A stretch of DNA of 41,533 bases from Pseudomonas capsici (GCF_017165765.1 NZ_JAFGZD010000032.1:1-41533), one strand, 5' to 3'. Numbered from the stretch's first letter, positions 6,775-15,018 are shown. Notes: generated by a model from the sequence alone, not told the origin. A program made the numbers and translations.

Positions 6775-8235
6775 ATGAGAGACATCCACAAAGAAAAAAT
6801 TGCACGTATACACAGCGGCGAGGCTCCCAGGGTTCTCGATTTATTTGCTGGTTGTGGCGGCATATCTCTGGGCTTCGATCGAGCCGGGTTTAAAAATGTT
6901 GCTGCAGTTGAGTTTGATGCTCATGCAGCACGCTCACATGCGCTGAATTTTCATAAAAATCTGCCGCCAGAAGAGTTTGAAAAGCATGCACAAGCTCATG
7001 ATATTACCCAGATAGAACCCCAGTCTTTTATTCATGATATGGGGTTCCCTGGGCCAGCGGACAGAGCTATTGATGTTATTGTTGGTGGGCCTCCTTGCCA
7101 AGCATTTGCGCGTGTAGGCCGAGCAAAGTTGCGAGAGGTAGCAGAGCATCCACAGGCATTTAAACAAGATCCTAGAGGAAATCTTTATCTTCGCTATCTT
7201 CATTTTGTTCGTGAGTTAAAGCCTATCGCTATTTTGATGGAAAATGTCCCTGACGTATTAAATTATGGGGGGCATAATATTGCTGAAGAGGTGTGCGAAA
7301 CCCTAGATGACTTAGGGTATGATTGTGGTTATACATTGTTGAACGCAGTTTATTATGGCGTGCCCGAAATGCGGGAGCGTATGTTTCTTATTGCGTATTC
7401 AAAGGAGCTTAATAAGAAAGTCAGCTTTCCAAAACCAACTAATTGGATTGATTTGCCCCGCGGATACGATAATAGTCGTAAGGTGGCATTGAAGAATATA
7501 AATTCTGATTTATTAAGTAGTGATCATTATTTTATTCAGCCTCCAGCTGCATCTCCTGAAACCTGTGAGCCAGCAGTAACAGCACACTCTGCTTTGTGTG
7601 ATTTGCCAAAAATCACTAAGCATTTGGAGGAGGGGGTAAAGAAGGGCGCGAGAAGCCCTAGAGAGGAAAGCTTCTATCCTGCTGATGCGCCCAACTCGAA
7701 GTACTCTGAACTCATGCGCAACTGGCCTGGATTTGAAAGTCATGGAGTTGTGTATGGGCATGTGACTCGCTCTTTACCACGTGATTATCCAATTTTTGCG
7801 CGTATGAATCCTGGGGATCAGTATCCGGAAGCGTTCAATCATGCTGTAGACCTTTTTAATGAGGCTCTTGCAAAAAAACGCATTATGGGAGAAATACTCG
7901 AAGAGGGGAGTGAGCAGTACAAAGAGCTTTATAAGTTGTATGTTCCTCCCTATGATCCAACTAAATTTCCAAATAAATGGCGTAAAATGGAGGCGGATAA
8001 ACCAGCCCGTACATTGATGGCTCATTTAGGAAAAGATGGCTATTCTCATATTCATTATGATAGTTTTCAAGCTCGAACTATATCTGTTCGTGAGGCTGCG
8101 CGTCTCCAGTCCTTTCCAGATGGATTCACATTTTCAGGAAGTATGAATCCTGCATTCAAGCAGGTAGGTAACGCTGTACCTCCTCTACTGTCATTCGCTT
8201 TAGCAAGTGAAATTATGCGGAATATTAAGGAATAA
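6775..8235 (+). CDS. DNA (cytosine-5-)-methyltransferase
   Basis: A 486-residue m5C methyltransferase that transfers a methyl group from S-adenosylmethionine to cytosine in a specific DNA site. Motifs in order: I (LDLFAGCGG, 21-29; SAM binding), IV (GGPPCQ, 104-109; catalytic Cys108), VI (ENV, 156-158), VIII (PEMRER, about 197-202), a large target-recognition region about 210-440, IX (SVREAARLQSFP) and X (QVGNAVPP). All key residues are present. It opens a tight operon with a candidate restriction enzyme (2 bp downstream) and vsr, so it is the modification half of a type II system. Sequence is AT-rich with A/T-ending codons, unlike the flanks. The start at 6775 lacks a clear ribosome-binding site. 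Target sequence unknown. Confidence 0.93.
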   Translation: MRDIHKEKIARIHSGEAPRVLDLFAGCGGISLGFDRAGFKNVAAVEFDAHAARSHALNFHKNLPPEEFEKHAQAHDITQIEPQSFIHDMGFPGPADRAIDVIVGGPPCQAFARVGRAKLREVAEHPQAFKQDPRGNLYLRYLHFVRELKPIAILMENVPDVLNYGGHNIAEEVCETLDDLGYDCGYTLLNAVYYGVPEMRERMFLIAYSKELNKKVSFPKPTNWIDLPRGYDNSRKVALKNINSDLLSSDHYFIQPPAASPETCEPAVTAHSALCDLPKITKHLEEGVKKGARSPREESFYPADAPNSKYSELMRNWPGFESHGVVYGHVTRSLPRDYPIFARMNPGDQYPEAFNHAVDLFNEALAKKRIMGEILEEGSEQYKELYKLYVPPYDPTKFPNKWRKMEADKPARTLMAHLGKDGYSHIHYDSFQARTISVREAARLQSFPDGFTFSGSMNPAFKQVGNAVPPLLSFALASEIMRNIKE

Positions 8236-8237
8236 AT

Positions 8238-9338
8238 ATGAGCAAGATTGCGATCAAGCGTTTGACGAAGTCTGATCTTACCTTGTTTTCTTGGCATTTC
8301 AAGGAAATGAATTCTGGAAATCAAAAGTCAATCAATTTAAATGCTAATGTTTTTATTGATAAGCTTTATCCTGATTTGCCGAACATTTCAGCTCAAAAAG
8401 GAAAGACATCTTTTTTGGTAGATCTTAGCATTTACGGTCCTGGGGCTGCTCCCAAACACTCTTTGGCGCGTAAAATTGTAAAAGGGGCAGCTTATAAAAA
8501 CTGGCGACTAAATGGAGAGTTTATCGGTAATCCAATAGATGCGCCTGATCGATATAATAGATTGCGAGAGGGTGACTATGGGATTCTCATCTTTGGTGGA
8601 GAGCCTGTATTTGATGAGCTAAAGTTAATATTGGTTTCTTCACATCATCAGGAAGATTTTGAATTTCACTCTTCTATCACAGTCGCTATGAATGGCGAAT
8701 CAATGAAGGCTTTCAATCTGACTGAATTGGAAGCGCTTGTTAATGTTTCCGATATTGATGCTACTCATGCCGCTCGCGTGATGGATATTGATGGGGCGTT
8801 TGAAGATGCATCTCAAGGTGGTATTTCTGGCGTTCAAGCACTACAAAGGTGGAGTGCGAAGAGAAAAATCTCCAAAGATGATTTGAGGCGGGCACGTGAC
8901 AGAGCGGACTCTACTGGCGCAATAGGAGAAGAGTTTGTTGACTATTATCTAGGATGTCAGCTATCTAGTGGAATGATTGAGGGGTATAAATGGGCTTCTA
9001 ATGAAAATGCCATTGAAGCTTATGACTTTGTTATTAATGAGTCCGTTTACATAGATGTGAAAGCGACTTCTGGATCTTTTAATCAAAAACTGCATGTTTC
9101 AATTAATGAACTTTTGCACATGCGAGATTTGGATGAGTACAGGTTGTATAGGATTTATGCAATCGATGGTAAGAGCGCTAAGTTACGAATTTCTGCACCG
9201 TTAAACTTGTTTGCAAAAAGCGTATTGGATCGATTAGACCCTGTTTTGGATGGTGTGCGTGTAGATACTGTCTCTGTATCTCCGGAGACGATCTCGTTTG
9301 GGCCAGAAATTAATGTTGAGATTTTTTCTCTGGGTTAA
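8238..9338 (+). CDS. Candidate type II restriction endonuclease (PD-(D/E)XK-like)
   Basis: A 366-residue protein lying 2 bp after the methyltransferase and 5 bp before vsr, with AAGGA before its ATG. The C-terminal third carries a nuclease-like core: Glu231/Glu232 in GAIGEEFVDYY, Asp263 in AYDF, and Asp273-Val-Lys275 in YIDVKATSG, the E...D...D-x-K pattern of PD-(D/E)XK nucleases (it also resembles DUF3883/NO VEIN-type C-termini). The N-terminal ~200 residues have no recognised domain and may read DNA. Role is inferred from position between an m5C methyltransferase and Vsr plus the catalytic pattern; no specificity can be assigned. AT-rich and horizontally acquired in character. Confidence 0.7.
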   Translation: MSKIAIKRLTKSDLTLFSWHFKEMNSGNQKSINLNANVFIDKLYPDLPNISAQKGKTSFLVDLSIYGPGAAPKHSLARKIVKGAAYKNWRLNGEFIGNPIDAPDRYNRLREGDYGILIFGGEPVFDELKLILVSSHHQEDFEFHSSITVAMNGESMKAFNLTELEALVNVSDIDATHAARVMDIDGAFEDASQGGISGVQALQRWSAKRKISKDDLRRARDRADSTGAIGEEFVDYYLGCQLSSGMIEGYKWASNENAIEAYDFVINESVYIDVKATSGSFNQKLHVSINELLHMRDLDEYRLYRIYAIDGKSAKLRISAPLNLFAKSVLDRLDPVLDGVRVDTVSVSPETISFGPEINVEIFSLG

Positions 9339-9343
9339 TCAGT

Positions 9344-9772
9344 ATGGATGTTCTGAGCCCTGAGCAACGCCGGAGATGTATGCAAAGTATAAAGGGGCGT
9401 AATACACGCCCTGAAATTGCTATTCGCTCTATTTGTCATCGATTAGGTTATCGTTTTCGAATTTCTCAAAAAAACTTGCCGGGTACTCCTGATCTTGTTT
9501 TTGCACGTCTGAACATATGCATCTTTGTTCATGGGTGTTTTTGGCATCGACATGAAGGTTGTAAATATGCGTATACACCTAAAACAAGACCTGATTTCTG
9601 GACTAAAAAATTTCAGAAAAATCGCGAACGGGACGCTCGTGTTGAAAGCGAGCTTTCATCATATGGGTGGACTGTGGTGATAGTCTGGGAGTGTGAGCTT
9701 CGGGACAAAGAAAGTTTAGTTAACCGGCTGCAGAAGGTGCTCGGTGCTAATGATTGTAATTCTTGTGATTAG
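9344..9772 (+). CDS. vsr: Very short patch repair (Vsr) mismatch endonuclease
   Basis: A 142-residue nuclease that nicks 5' of the T in T:G mismatches produced when 5-methylcytosine deaminates. Family features: N-terminal SPEQRRRCMQSIKGRNTRPE, catalytic Asp50 (GTPDLVF), His68, zinc ligands Cys65, His70, Cys73 and Cys117 (HGCFWHRHEGC and WEC). These correspond to Asp51, His69 and the zinc site of E. coli Vsr. Full length. It follows the candidate restriction gene by 5 bp without a strong ribosome-binding site, suggesting translational coupling. Its presence supports the neighbouring enzyme being an m5C (not N4/N6) methyltransferase. Confidence 0.95.
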   Translation: MDVLSPEQRRRCMQSIKGRNTRPEIAIRSICHRLGYRFRISQKNLPGTPDLVFARLNICIFVHGCFWHRHEGCKYAYTPKTRPDFWTKKFQKNRERDARVESELSSYGWTVVIVWECELRDKESLVNRLQKVLGANDCNSCD

Positions 9773-9837
9773 TAACTCTTTAATTTTCTGCTAGTGGGGC
9801 GTATAAAAGGTAGACAGAGTGATGGCGAAATAGTAGC

Positions 9838-9859
9838 TTGTATGTGGGCTCACATACAA
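9838..9859. promoter_or_regulatory. Perfect 9-bp inverted repeat before the FRG gene
   Basis: TTGTATGTG (9838-9846), loop GGCT, CACATACAA (9851-9859): a perfect stem directly before GGGAGG and the FRG start at 9882. There is no T-run, so it is more likely an operator or mRNA leader hairpin than a terminator. It separates the restriction operon from the FRG-DUF262 pair. Confidence 0.5.
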
Positions 9860-9881
9860 CAGAAGGGAGGCGCTCACAGCC

Positions 9882-10622
9882 ATGAGAGAGATCACGTCAG
9901 TACAATCATTGCTCGAAGCGCTAAATGAAGATAATGATGGTTATAAGGGAGCAATATGGTACAGGGGGCAGGCTAATCTTGATTGGCCGTTGCTGCCAGG
10001 CTATGTCAGATTGAAAAGTCCTCCTTCGGAAGCCACTCTTTTAAAAAGATTCAAACAAAGTGCAGCAATGCTAATCGAACGACACCCCGGAGAGTCGTTT
10101 GATTGGCTTTTTCTTATGCAGCACTACGGTGTTCCTACTAGATTGCTTGATTGGAGTGAAAGTCCATTGGTTGGGCTGTATTTTGCAGTGGAGGGTCATG
10201 AAACCCGCGAAAACTGCGATGCTGCTCTTTGGCTACTCCGACCATCAGAGCTCAATAAGCATGCCCATATAAATAATAAAGATGAGGATGGATATATTCC
10301 ATCCTTTGATGATCAAGAACTTGAAAACTATTCAGTAGATAGCTTAGCTCAGAATAAACGGATTCAGTTGTTGCCGGTTGCAACTATTGCCACTCGAAAT
10401 AATGCTCGAATACAAGCTCAGTTGGGTGTATTTACTATACATCATCATGAAAATATCCCTATAGAAAAAGTGGGGGATTCGTCGCATGTTATTCAGTATA
10501 AAATTCCCAAAGAGGCAAAGCCACTCATACTTAAGCAGTTGGAAATGTTGGGGTTTGGGCGATTCCAAATGTTTCCAGAATTGGCCAGTGTGGGGTTGAT
10601 TATCAAGGAGGGGGTGCAATGA
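9882..10622 (+). CDS. FRG-domain protein
   Basis: A 246-residue protein with an FRG domain. The WYRGQ motif at 26-30 (variant of F-R-G-x), HYGVPTRLLDWSESPLVGLYFAV at about 81-103 and the C-terminal ELASVGL-type end are hallmarks of this family, named for its F/Y-R-G residues and often found in phage-defence and toxin contexts. Its biochemical activity is not settled, so no reaction is given. GGGAGG lies 12 bases before the ATG. Its stop overlaps the next start (ATGA at 10619-10622), so it is made in stoichiometric coupling with the DUF262 protein. AT-rich, island-type codon use. Confidence 0.8.
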   Translation: MREITSVQSLLEALNEDNDGYKGAIWYRGQANLDWPLLPGYVRLKSPPSEATLLKRFKQSAAMLIERHPGESFDWLFLMQHYGVPTRLLDWSESPLVGLYFAVEGHETRENCDAALWLLRPSELNKHAHINNKDEDGYIPSFDDQELENYSVDSLAQNKRIQLLPVATIATRNNARIQAQLGVFTIHHHENIPIEKVGDSSHVIQYKIPKEAKPLILKQLEMLGFGRFQMFPELASVGLIIKEGVQ

Positions 10623-11695
10623 GCTTTATTGAAACGTTTTCTTTGAAAAATACTACTATCATGTTTTTATATTCTGAAAAGGACCAAATACAACTTGACC
10701 CGCATTATCAACGAATGGGGGGCGTATGGACGCTGGAGAAAAAACAGCTACTTATAGATTCTATTTTAAATGATTATGATGTGCCCAAACTCTATTTTCA
10801 TGAGTTTTCAAGAGAGCAAAAGTCTGCTACGGGTTATGGGTATGCGGTAGTTGATGGGCGTCAAAGGCTGCAAACTATTTGGGATTTTATTGATGGCGAT
10901 TTTTCGATTTCAGAAGATTTTGAATATCAAAGAGACCCTTCAATTCATTTGGCTAATCTAACTTATGAGGATGTAGCTAAAGAGTTTCCCAAGATACGTA
11001 TTGCATTTGATTCTTTTGTTCTACCAGTTGTAGGTCTTAGCACGGATGATGAAGACTTAATCGAGGATATGTTCTCCAGGCTTAATGAGGCTGCTCCTTT
11101 AAATGCGGCTGAAAAGAGAAATGCAATAGGTGGGGACTTAGTAGCAGCGATTAGGGAACTTGCCACATCAGACATTTTTGTTAGAAGGGTTCGTTTCAAT
11201 AATAATCGTTACAAGCATCGTGAAGTAGCTGTTCGTATGTTGCTAGTAGAAGAAAGTTTAAGGGATGGCGGTCGTTTAATTGATACTAAGAAAGTTTATT
11301 TAGACGCTTTTGCTCGGCAGTATCATAGTGCCCACACATTGCATGTAAATGAGCTGAAAAAGGCTGCAATGAGCGTAGTGAATGCTATGTCTCAAGTTTT
11401 TATGGAAAAAGATGAGCTTCTTCAAGCTCAAGGCAATATGGTTGTTTATTATCTGGTTTTTAGAGCTGCTATAAAAATGGGGGAAGTCGATAAAATTACT
11501 CGACGTAAGCTCCTGGATTTCCGTGAAAAAATTAAAGAGAATAGAGTTAAAGCTGCTGTGGATTATGCTGGTTCATCATATGAGTTGTTAGAGTATGACA
11601 GGCTTTCTCAGCAGGGAACGAACGATTCATCAAATATAAAAGAGCGTTTTGGAATTCTTGCACGGGAACTAGGGCTTAGTAATATTGAGATTTGA
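10619..11695 (+). CDS. DUF262 (GmrS/ParB-like) domain protein
   Basis: A 358-residue protein whose N-terminus is a DUF262 domain: LDPHYQR (26-32), VWTLEKKQLLIDSIL (36-50), then VDGRQRLQT (78-86). The DGRQR-type motif is the nucleotide-binding/hydrolysis signature shared with the GmrSD restriction family and ParB/Srx-like folds. The DUF1524 HNH nuclease partner domain of GmrSD is not seen; the C-terminal half (about 180-358) is alpha-helical without a recognised motif. Translation is coupled to the FRG gene by a 4-bp overlap, with AGGAGGGGG inside the end of that gene. A two-protein module is implied; the role, perhaps anti-phage, is inference. Confidence 0.8.
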   Translation: MSFIETFSLKNTTIMFLYSEKDQIQLDPHYQRMGGVWTLEKKQLLIDSILNDYDVPKLYFHEFSREQKSATGYGYAVVDGRQRLQTIWDFIDGDFSISEDFEYQRDPSIHLANLTYEDVAKEFPKIRIAFDSFVLPVVGLSTDDEDLIEDMFSRLNEAAPLNAAEKRNAIGGDLVAAIRELATSDIFVRRVRFNNNRYKHREVAVRMLLVEESLRDGGRLIDTKKVYLDAFARQYHSAHTLHVNELKKAAMSVVNAMSQVFMEKDELLQAQGNMVVYYLVFRAAIKMGEVDKITRRKLLDFREKIKENRVKAAVDYAGSSYELLEYDRLSQQGTNDSSNIKERFGILARELGLSNIEI

Positions 11696-11761
11696 TGCAA
11701 GGTTGTGTGGCAGGCAGCAGAGGTGTTTTTGTTGCTAAGAGAATGGGTTTATTCTCTGTGG

Positions 11762-11791
11762 AAAAGCCAGTGAATATGCCCTGGCTTTCTT
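11762..11791. terminator. Bidirectional terminator-like hairpin
   Basis: AAAGCCAG (11763-11770) pairs perfectly with CTGGCTTT (11781-11788), with a 10-nt loop. It is flanked by A's on the left and TCTT on the right. It sits between the convergent DUF262 and DUF1848 genes. Confidence 0.6.
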
Positions 11792-11833
11792 AATAGTTAG
11801 AAACGGTTAAGGAGATAAGGAAGAGAAACCTTG

Positions 11834-12769
11834 TTAAAATAATGATCCTTGAGGAGGGGAGGGGGATATTAAGTTAGGATCAATACCTTCTACTCCGCCA
11901 ATTAAAAAAGGGCTTAAAGGATCATGGGAACGTTTGTTTGAAATCACACGTTCCTGGTTGAATGTTGCATAGCAATAAGAACAGCCGTGTAGGCAGGTAT
12001 TGTACACTCCGATGTCGATGCTTTTTATACAGCCACATGCTTCTCGCTGCCCCTTATCTTTTTCGCCACTTAATGATAGGCCAAACGACTGCTGTATAAG
12101 GTTTTCATCGATACATTTTCCGTGCTCAATGCTATTTATATCAACTTCTTCCGCACAGCTGAATATTTCCATGTCATATCCTGAAGCAATTTTTGACATG
12201 AAATTAGACAGTTCATACAGTTTTTCTCTCTCTAGCGTGATGTCTGAATAAATCAAGCCATCAATATCGCGCAAGTTTTTTTCTGTCTTTTTGTAAAAGT
12301 CAGAAAAACTAATTACTACCCTTCGTGTACTGCCTGCAAGAAGTTCTGCAATTTTCTTGAATAATCGCTTGTGCTCCTCGAGAGTAATTAGGTTTGAGAG
12401 TAAAATTGGATCATATCTCCAAACTACACGATGAGAGCCTACCAATTCGCTCAGGTTTCTGAATGTATTGATAGCTTTTTGGGGGCTTGGTACTGATCGC
12501 TCAATAGAGCGCGGATACCCAGTTATCGTGTATTGAAAATAGTAATTAAACTCCTGGCTATCCAGTTCGGGTAAATAGGGGAGCAAGTTTGTTGGGTTGC
12601 GCGTCCAGAATACAATTGCTTCTATATCCTGTGGTAGCATTGAAATTCGGCGTATTTGATTATAATTAAATGGGTTTCGCGTGAGTAAAAAGCCAGCCCG
12701 CACACGATTCATAAACCATTCAGAGTAGAAGGCAGGAATGTCTGTTCTGCGACTTGCACTAATTATCAC
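11834..12769 (-). CDS. DUF1848 (radical-SAM-like) protein
   Basis: A 311-residue protein matching DUF1848 along its length. The N-terminus is ISASRRTDIPAFYSEWF, then FWTRNP (54-59). The C-terminus has Cys245, Cys247 and a Cys259-x3-Cys263-x2-Cys266 cluster (YNTCLHGCSYCYA), a CxxxCxxC arrangement as in 4Fe-4S radical-SAM enzymes but placed C-terminally. An iron-sulfur redox or radical role is likely; the substrate is unknown. It starts with GTG at 12769 behind GGGGGG and overlaps the upstream methyltransferase gene by 11 bp, so the two are co-translated. The gene is AT-rich, part of the island. Confidence 0.8.
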   Translation of the reverse strand: MIISASRRTDIPAFYSEWFMNRVRAGFLLTRNPFNYNQIRRISMLPQDIEAIVFWTRNPTNLLPYLPELDSQEFNYYFQYTITGYPRSIERSVPSPQKAINTFRNLSELVGSHRVVWRYDPILLSNLITLEEHKRLFKKIAELLAGSTRRVVISFSDFYKKTEKNLRDIDGLIYSDITLEREKLYELSNFMSKIASGYDMEIFSCAEEVDINSIEHGKCIDENLIQQSFGLSLSGEKDKGQREACGCIKSIDIGVYNTCLHGCSYCYATFNQERVISNKRSHDPLSPFLIGGVEGIDPNLISPSPPQGSLF

Positions 12770-13562
12770 ACTTGACCCCCCAAAAAGCAGTAGACCGCAT
12801 ATTCAATTTAGGTCCTACTTTTTTAACAATTTCTTCAGGATAGCAGAAACCTGCCCAATCAGTATTAAAAACTTTTGAGTATTCTATATTAGCAGCTCTA
12901 AACACAGTGCGAGCTTTTTCTTCTACTTCTGCTTGTGAACGATCATTTACTACAATGACACCTCCATTCCACATTAGTGCTCTTAGTTTTTGGCCTAGTT
13001 TTTCAAGATTTACATTGTTAAGCTCTGAGATCAGATATGAGCATACTATTATATCAAATTCCTTGCCTTTAACTCTGTCTAAACCATCTATCACATCTTC
13101 GTGTAGAGTTTTGATACTGACTTCAAAATCGTCACTAGCGGCATTAATCACATGTGTCGCAATTTTATCCCACAATGGCTCAATGTCAATTCTAGTGATG
13201 TACACTTTATGTTTGTAGTTCTCATCAACTTTAGAGCTAAGAAAATCCAGGGCTGCATAAATATCACTTCCAGGCCCTCCGCCAATGGAGAGGATGCGGA
13301 TATGATTGTAATCTAAAATTTTTTCGATTACATCCGAAGGGATGCTCTTAAAACCAGCTCTATTTTCAGCTGTATGTACTGGCAAATATCGTATAACATA
13401 TAGTTTACGTTTTTCAACACAGCTGTAGTTTATCTCATTTTCGTCAAAATACTGTTTATGAAGACACTCTACACAATTTTTTGAATTAGGTGTCCGCTCG
13501 GAACAGTTAGACCATTTACTTTCGTCAAGCTTACTGAATAAATTGGCTATAATATCATCCAT
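12759..13562 (-). CDS. Class I SAM-dependent methyltransferase-like protein
   Basis: A 267-residue protein with a Rossmann methyltransferase core: motif I LSIGGGPGSD (91-100), acidic residue in ITRIDIEP, motif IV-like FDIIVCSYLISEL and a late GGVIVVND strand. The N-terminal ~60 residues contain Cys20, Cys30, Cys33 and Cys48, a possible metal site. No DNA-methyltransferase catalytic motif (NPPY or PCQ) is present, so the target is probably protein, RNA or a small molecule. The start at 13562 is preferred because AAGGAG and AGAGG precede it; upstream in-frame ATGs (13643, 13631, 13625) lack ribosome-binding sites. It overlaps the DUF1848 gene downstream by 11 bp. The pairing is unusual and may define a module. 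Confidence 0.75.
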   Translation of the reverse strand: MDDIIANLFSKLDESKWSNCSERTPNSKNCVECLHKQYFDENEINYSCVEKRKLYVIRYLPVHTAENRAGFKSIPSDVIEKILDYNHIRILSIGGGPGSDIYAALDFLSSKVDENYKHKVYITRIDIEPLWDKIATHVINAASDDFEVSIKTLHEDVIDGLDRVKGKEFDIIVCSYLISELNNVNLEKLGQKLRALMWNGGVIVVNDRSQAEVEEKARTVFRAANIEYSKVFNTDWAGFCYPEEIVKKVGPKLNMRSTAFWGVKCDN

Positions 13563-13974
13563 AAAACCTCTAGCTCCTTTTAGCAACCTGCTAGGTTTAG
13601 CCTGTATAACGTGATGATGTCTCATTGCCATGTGTTGAGTCAAGTTAGGATGAGTTGTAAATGGTTTGATTGTTAAGTGTGGTTGGCCTAAAAGATTCCG
13701 TTGCTCTGTATTTTTATACTAAGGAACCTATATCTTTGCTTCGCAAGCCGATGGTTCAACTCGCGTGGTGGGGGATGTCAAGCCGCGTCGAAAGGTAACG
13801 GTAGGCGCTAGCTTGAAAGTTCGCCGTATGGATTTATAGGTTCTGATGTCCTCACAAAAAACGGGATGCTTATAGCTTCTGCACTTCATACAGATAGGCA
13901 AATGTCATCTGGCGCTGTCGCGGGTCAAGCCCCCTCCCACGGGAACTCGTTTTGGCTTCGCCCCCCGATTGTTC
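13563..13974. other. Gene-free right junction of the AT-rich island
   Basis: No supported gene in about 410 bases. The left part (to about 13735) is AT-rich and probably holds the promoter of the methyltransferase-DUF1848 pair. The right part returns to host composition and ends in a REP-like element (13918-13940). The island boundary is therefore near 13740. No integrase, tRNA or flanking direct repeat was recognised. Confidence 0.5.
13918..13940. repeat. REP-like element of a second type
   Basis: TCGCGGGTCAAGC followed by CCCCTCCCAC resembles the GCGGGCAAGCCCGCTCCCAC REP class widespread in Pseudomonas, with a few changes. Single copy here, marking host-type intergenic DNA just right of the island. 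Confidence 0.45.
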
Positions 13975-14865
13975 CTACTCTTCAAAACACCCCTTCAACC
14001 GATCCCGAAAACTCTTGATCAGCGGCTCCTTAGATCTCCCTCGCCTCAGCGCCAGTGAAAACGGTGCCTGATACCCGAACGTTGTCGGCAGCAACACCTT
14101 CAGCCGTTTCTGATCCACCCAGAACTGTGCGTAATGCTCCGGCAAGTACCCGATATATGCCCCGGACAGTACGAGTATCAGTTGCGCTTCCATCGATTCC
14201 ACAGTTGCTGCGCTGTGTTTGAAGCCGTGGCGGGCGAGTTCGGCCTGGCTCCAGTAGCCGCGTCCTACCATGCGTTGCTGGGTGATGACTTCGGCGGGGA
14301 TGCGGCGCTGGTCGAAGAGTTCGTGGCGGTCGCTGCAGTACAGCCAGTGTTGTTCGCGGTACAGCCCCTGGTACACGAGGCCGTTCATGCGGATGGAGAA
14401 GGCGCCGATGGCGAGGTCGATGCGGTTTTCCTGCAGGCCCAGTTGCAGTTGCGCGGGGCTGAGTACCGAGAGGTGCAGGTGTACGGCGGGGTGTTCTTTG
14501 CTGTAGGCACCGATGACGTCGGCCAGTGGCAGGGCCGGGTCGCTGACCGTGGTGTCGAGCACGCCGAGGTTGAGGGTGCCGCGCAGTTCGCCCTTGAGGG
14601 CGGCGCTGTAGCGCTCGAAGCCTTCGAGTTCGGCCAGCAGGCGCAGGGTTTCCTGATGGAAGAGTTCGCCTTTGCTGGTCAGGCTGAACCCGCCTCGGCC
14701 TCGGTGGCACAGGACCAGGCCGAGCTGGGTTTCGAGCTGGCTCATGTAGGTGCTGATGGCGGAGGTGGAGAGGTTGAGTTCCTGTTGTGCGGCGGCAAAG
14801 CCCTGATGGCGCACCACGCTGGCGAAGATGCGCAGCAGTTTGAGGTCGGGCAGGGCTGAGGACAT
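13975..14865 (-). CDS. gbuR: LysR-family regulator, GbuR-like
   Basis: A 296-residue LysR regulator: N-terminal HTH (RIFASVVRHQGFAAAQQELN, then TSAISTYMSQLETQLG), effector-binding domain from about 95 onward (LNLGVLDTTVSDPALPL; IDLAIGAF). It is divergent from the ureohydrolase gene starting at 15055, matching the gbuR-gbuA arrangement of P. aeruginosa, where GbuR activates gbuA in response to 4-guanidinobutyrate. The start at 14865 has AGGAG five bases upstream. A solitary REP lies 22 bp upstream. Symbol assigned by context, so moderately sure. Confidence 0.8.
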   Translation of the reverse strand: MSSALPDLKLLRIFASVVRHQGFAAAQQELNLSTSAISTYMSQLETQLGLVLCHRGRGGFSLTSKGELFHQETLRLLAELEGFERYSAALKGELRGTLNLGVLDTTVSDPALPLADVIGAYSKEHPAVHLHLSVLSPAQLQLGLQENRIDLAIGAFSIRMNGLVYQGLYREQHWLYCSDRHELFDQRRIPAEVITQQRMVGRGYWSQAELARHGFKHSAATVESMEAQLILVLSGAYIGYLPEHYAQFWVDQKRLKVLLPTTFGYQAPFSLALRRGRSKEPLIKSFRDRLKGCFEE

Positions 14866-14886
14866 GGGGGCTCCTGTGGATGGTTG

Positions 14887-14908
14887 TCGCCAGCAAGCTG
14901 CCTCCTGC
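14887..14908. repeat. REP (type A), single, copy 2
   Basis: TCGCCAGCAAGCTGCCTCCT at 14887-14906 is one inverted arm of the type A REP. There is no partner arm within 100 bases. It sits between gbuR and the gbuA promoter region. Confidence 0.7.
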
Positions 14909-15018
14909 TGGGGGAGTCGGCTGGTGCATCAGGGCAGTGTATCTGGCGATAGTTTAGAAATCTCTGAAGTAATTATTTGCTGGCAGCGATGTGTCCGTGT
15001 GGCGTGGCTGGCCAGAAT

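Noticed and set aside
13735..13860. Possible tRNA fragment at the right island edge (GGTTCAACTC)
   Set aside because: The T-arm-like string does not pair into a 5-bp stem and no acceptor or anticodon arm surrounds it.
14030..14929. 299-residue Pro/Arg-rich frame overlapping the GbuR-like gene
   Set aside because: Out-of-frame shadow of the LysR gene with repetitive Arg/Pro/His composition.
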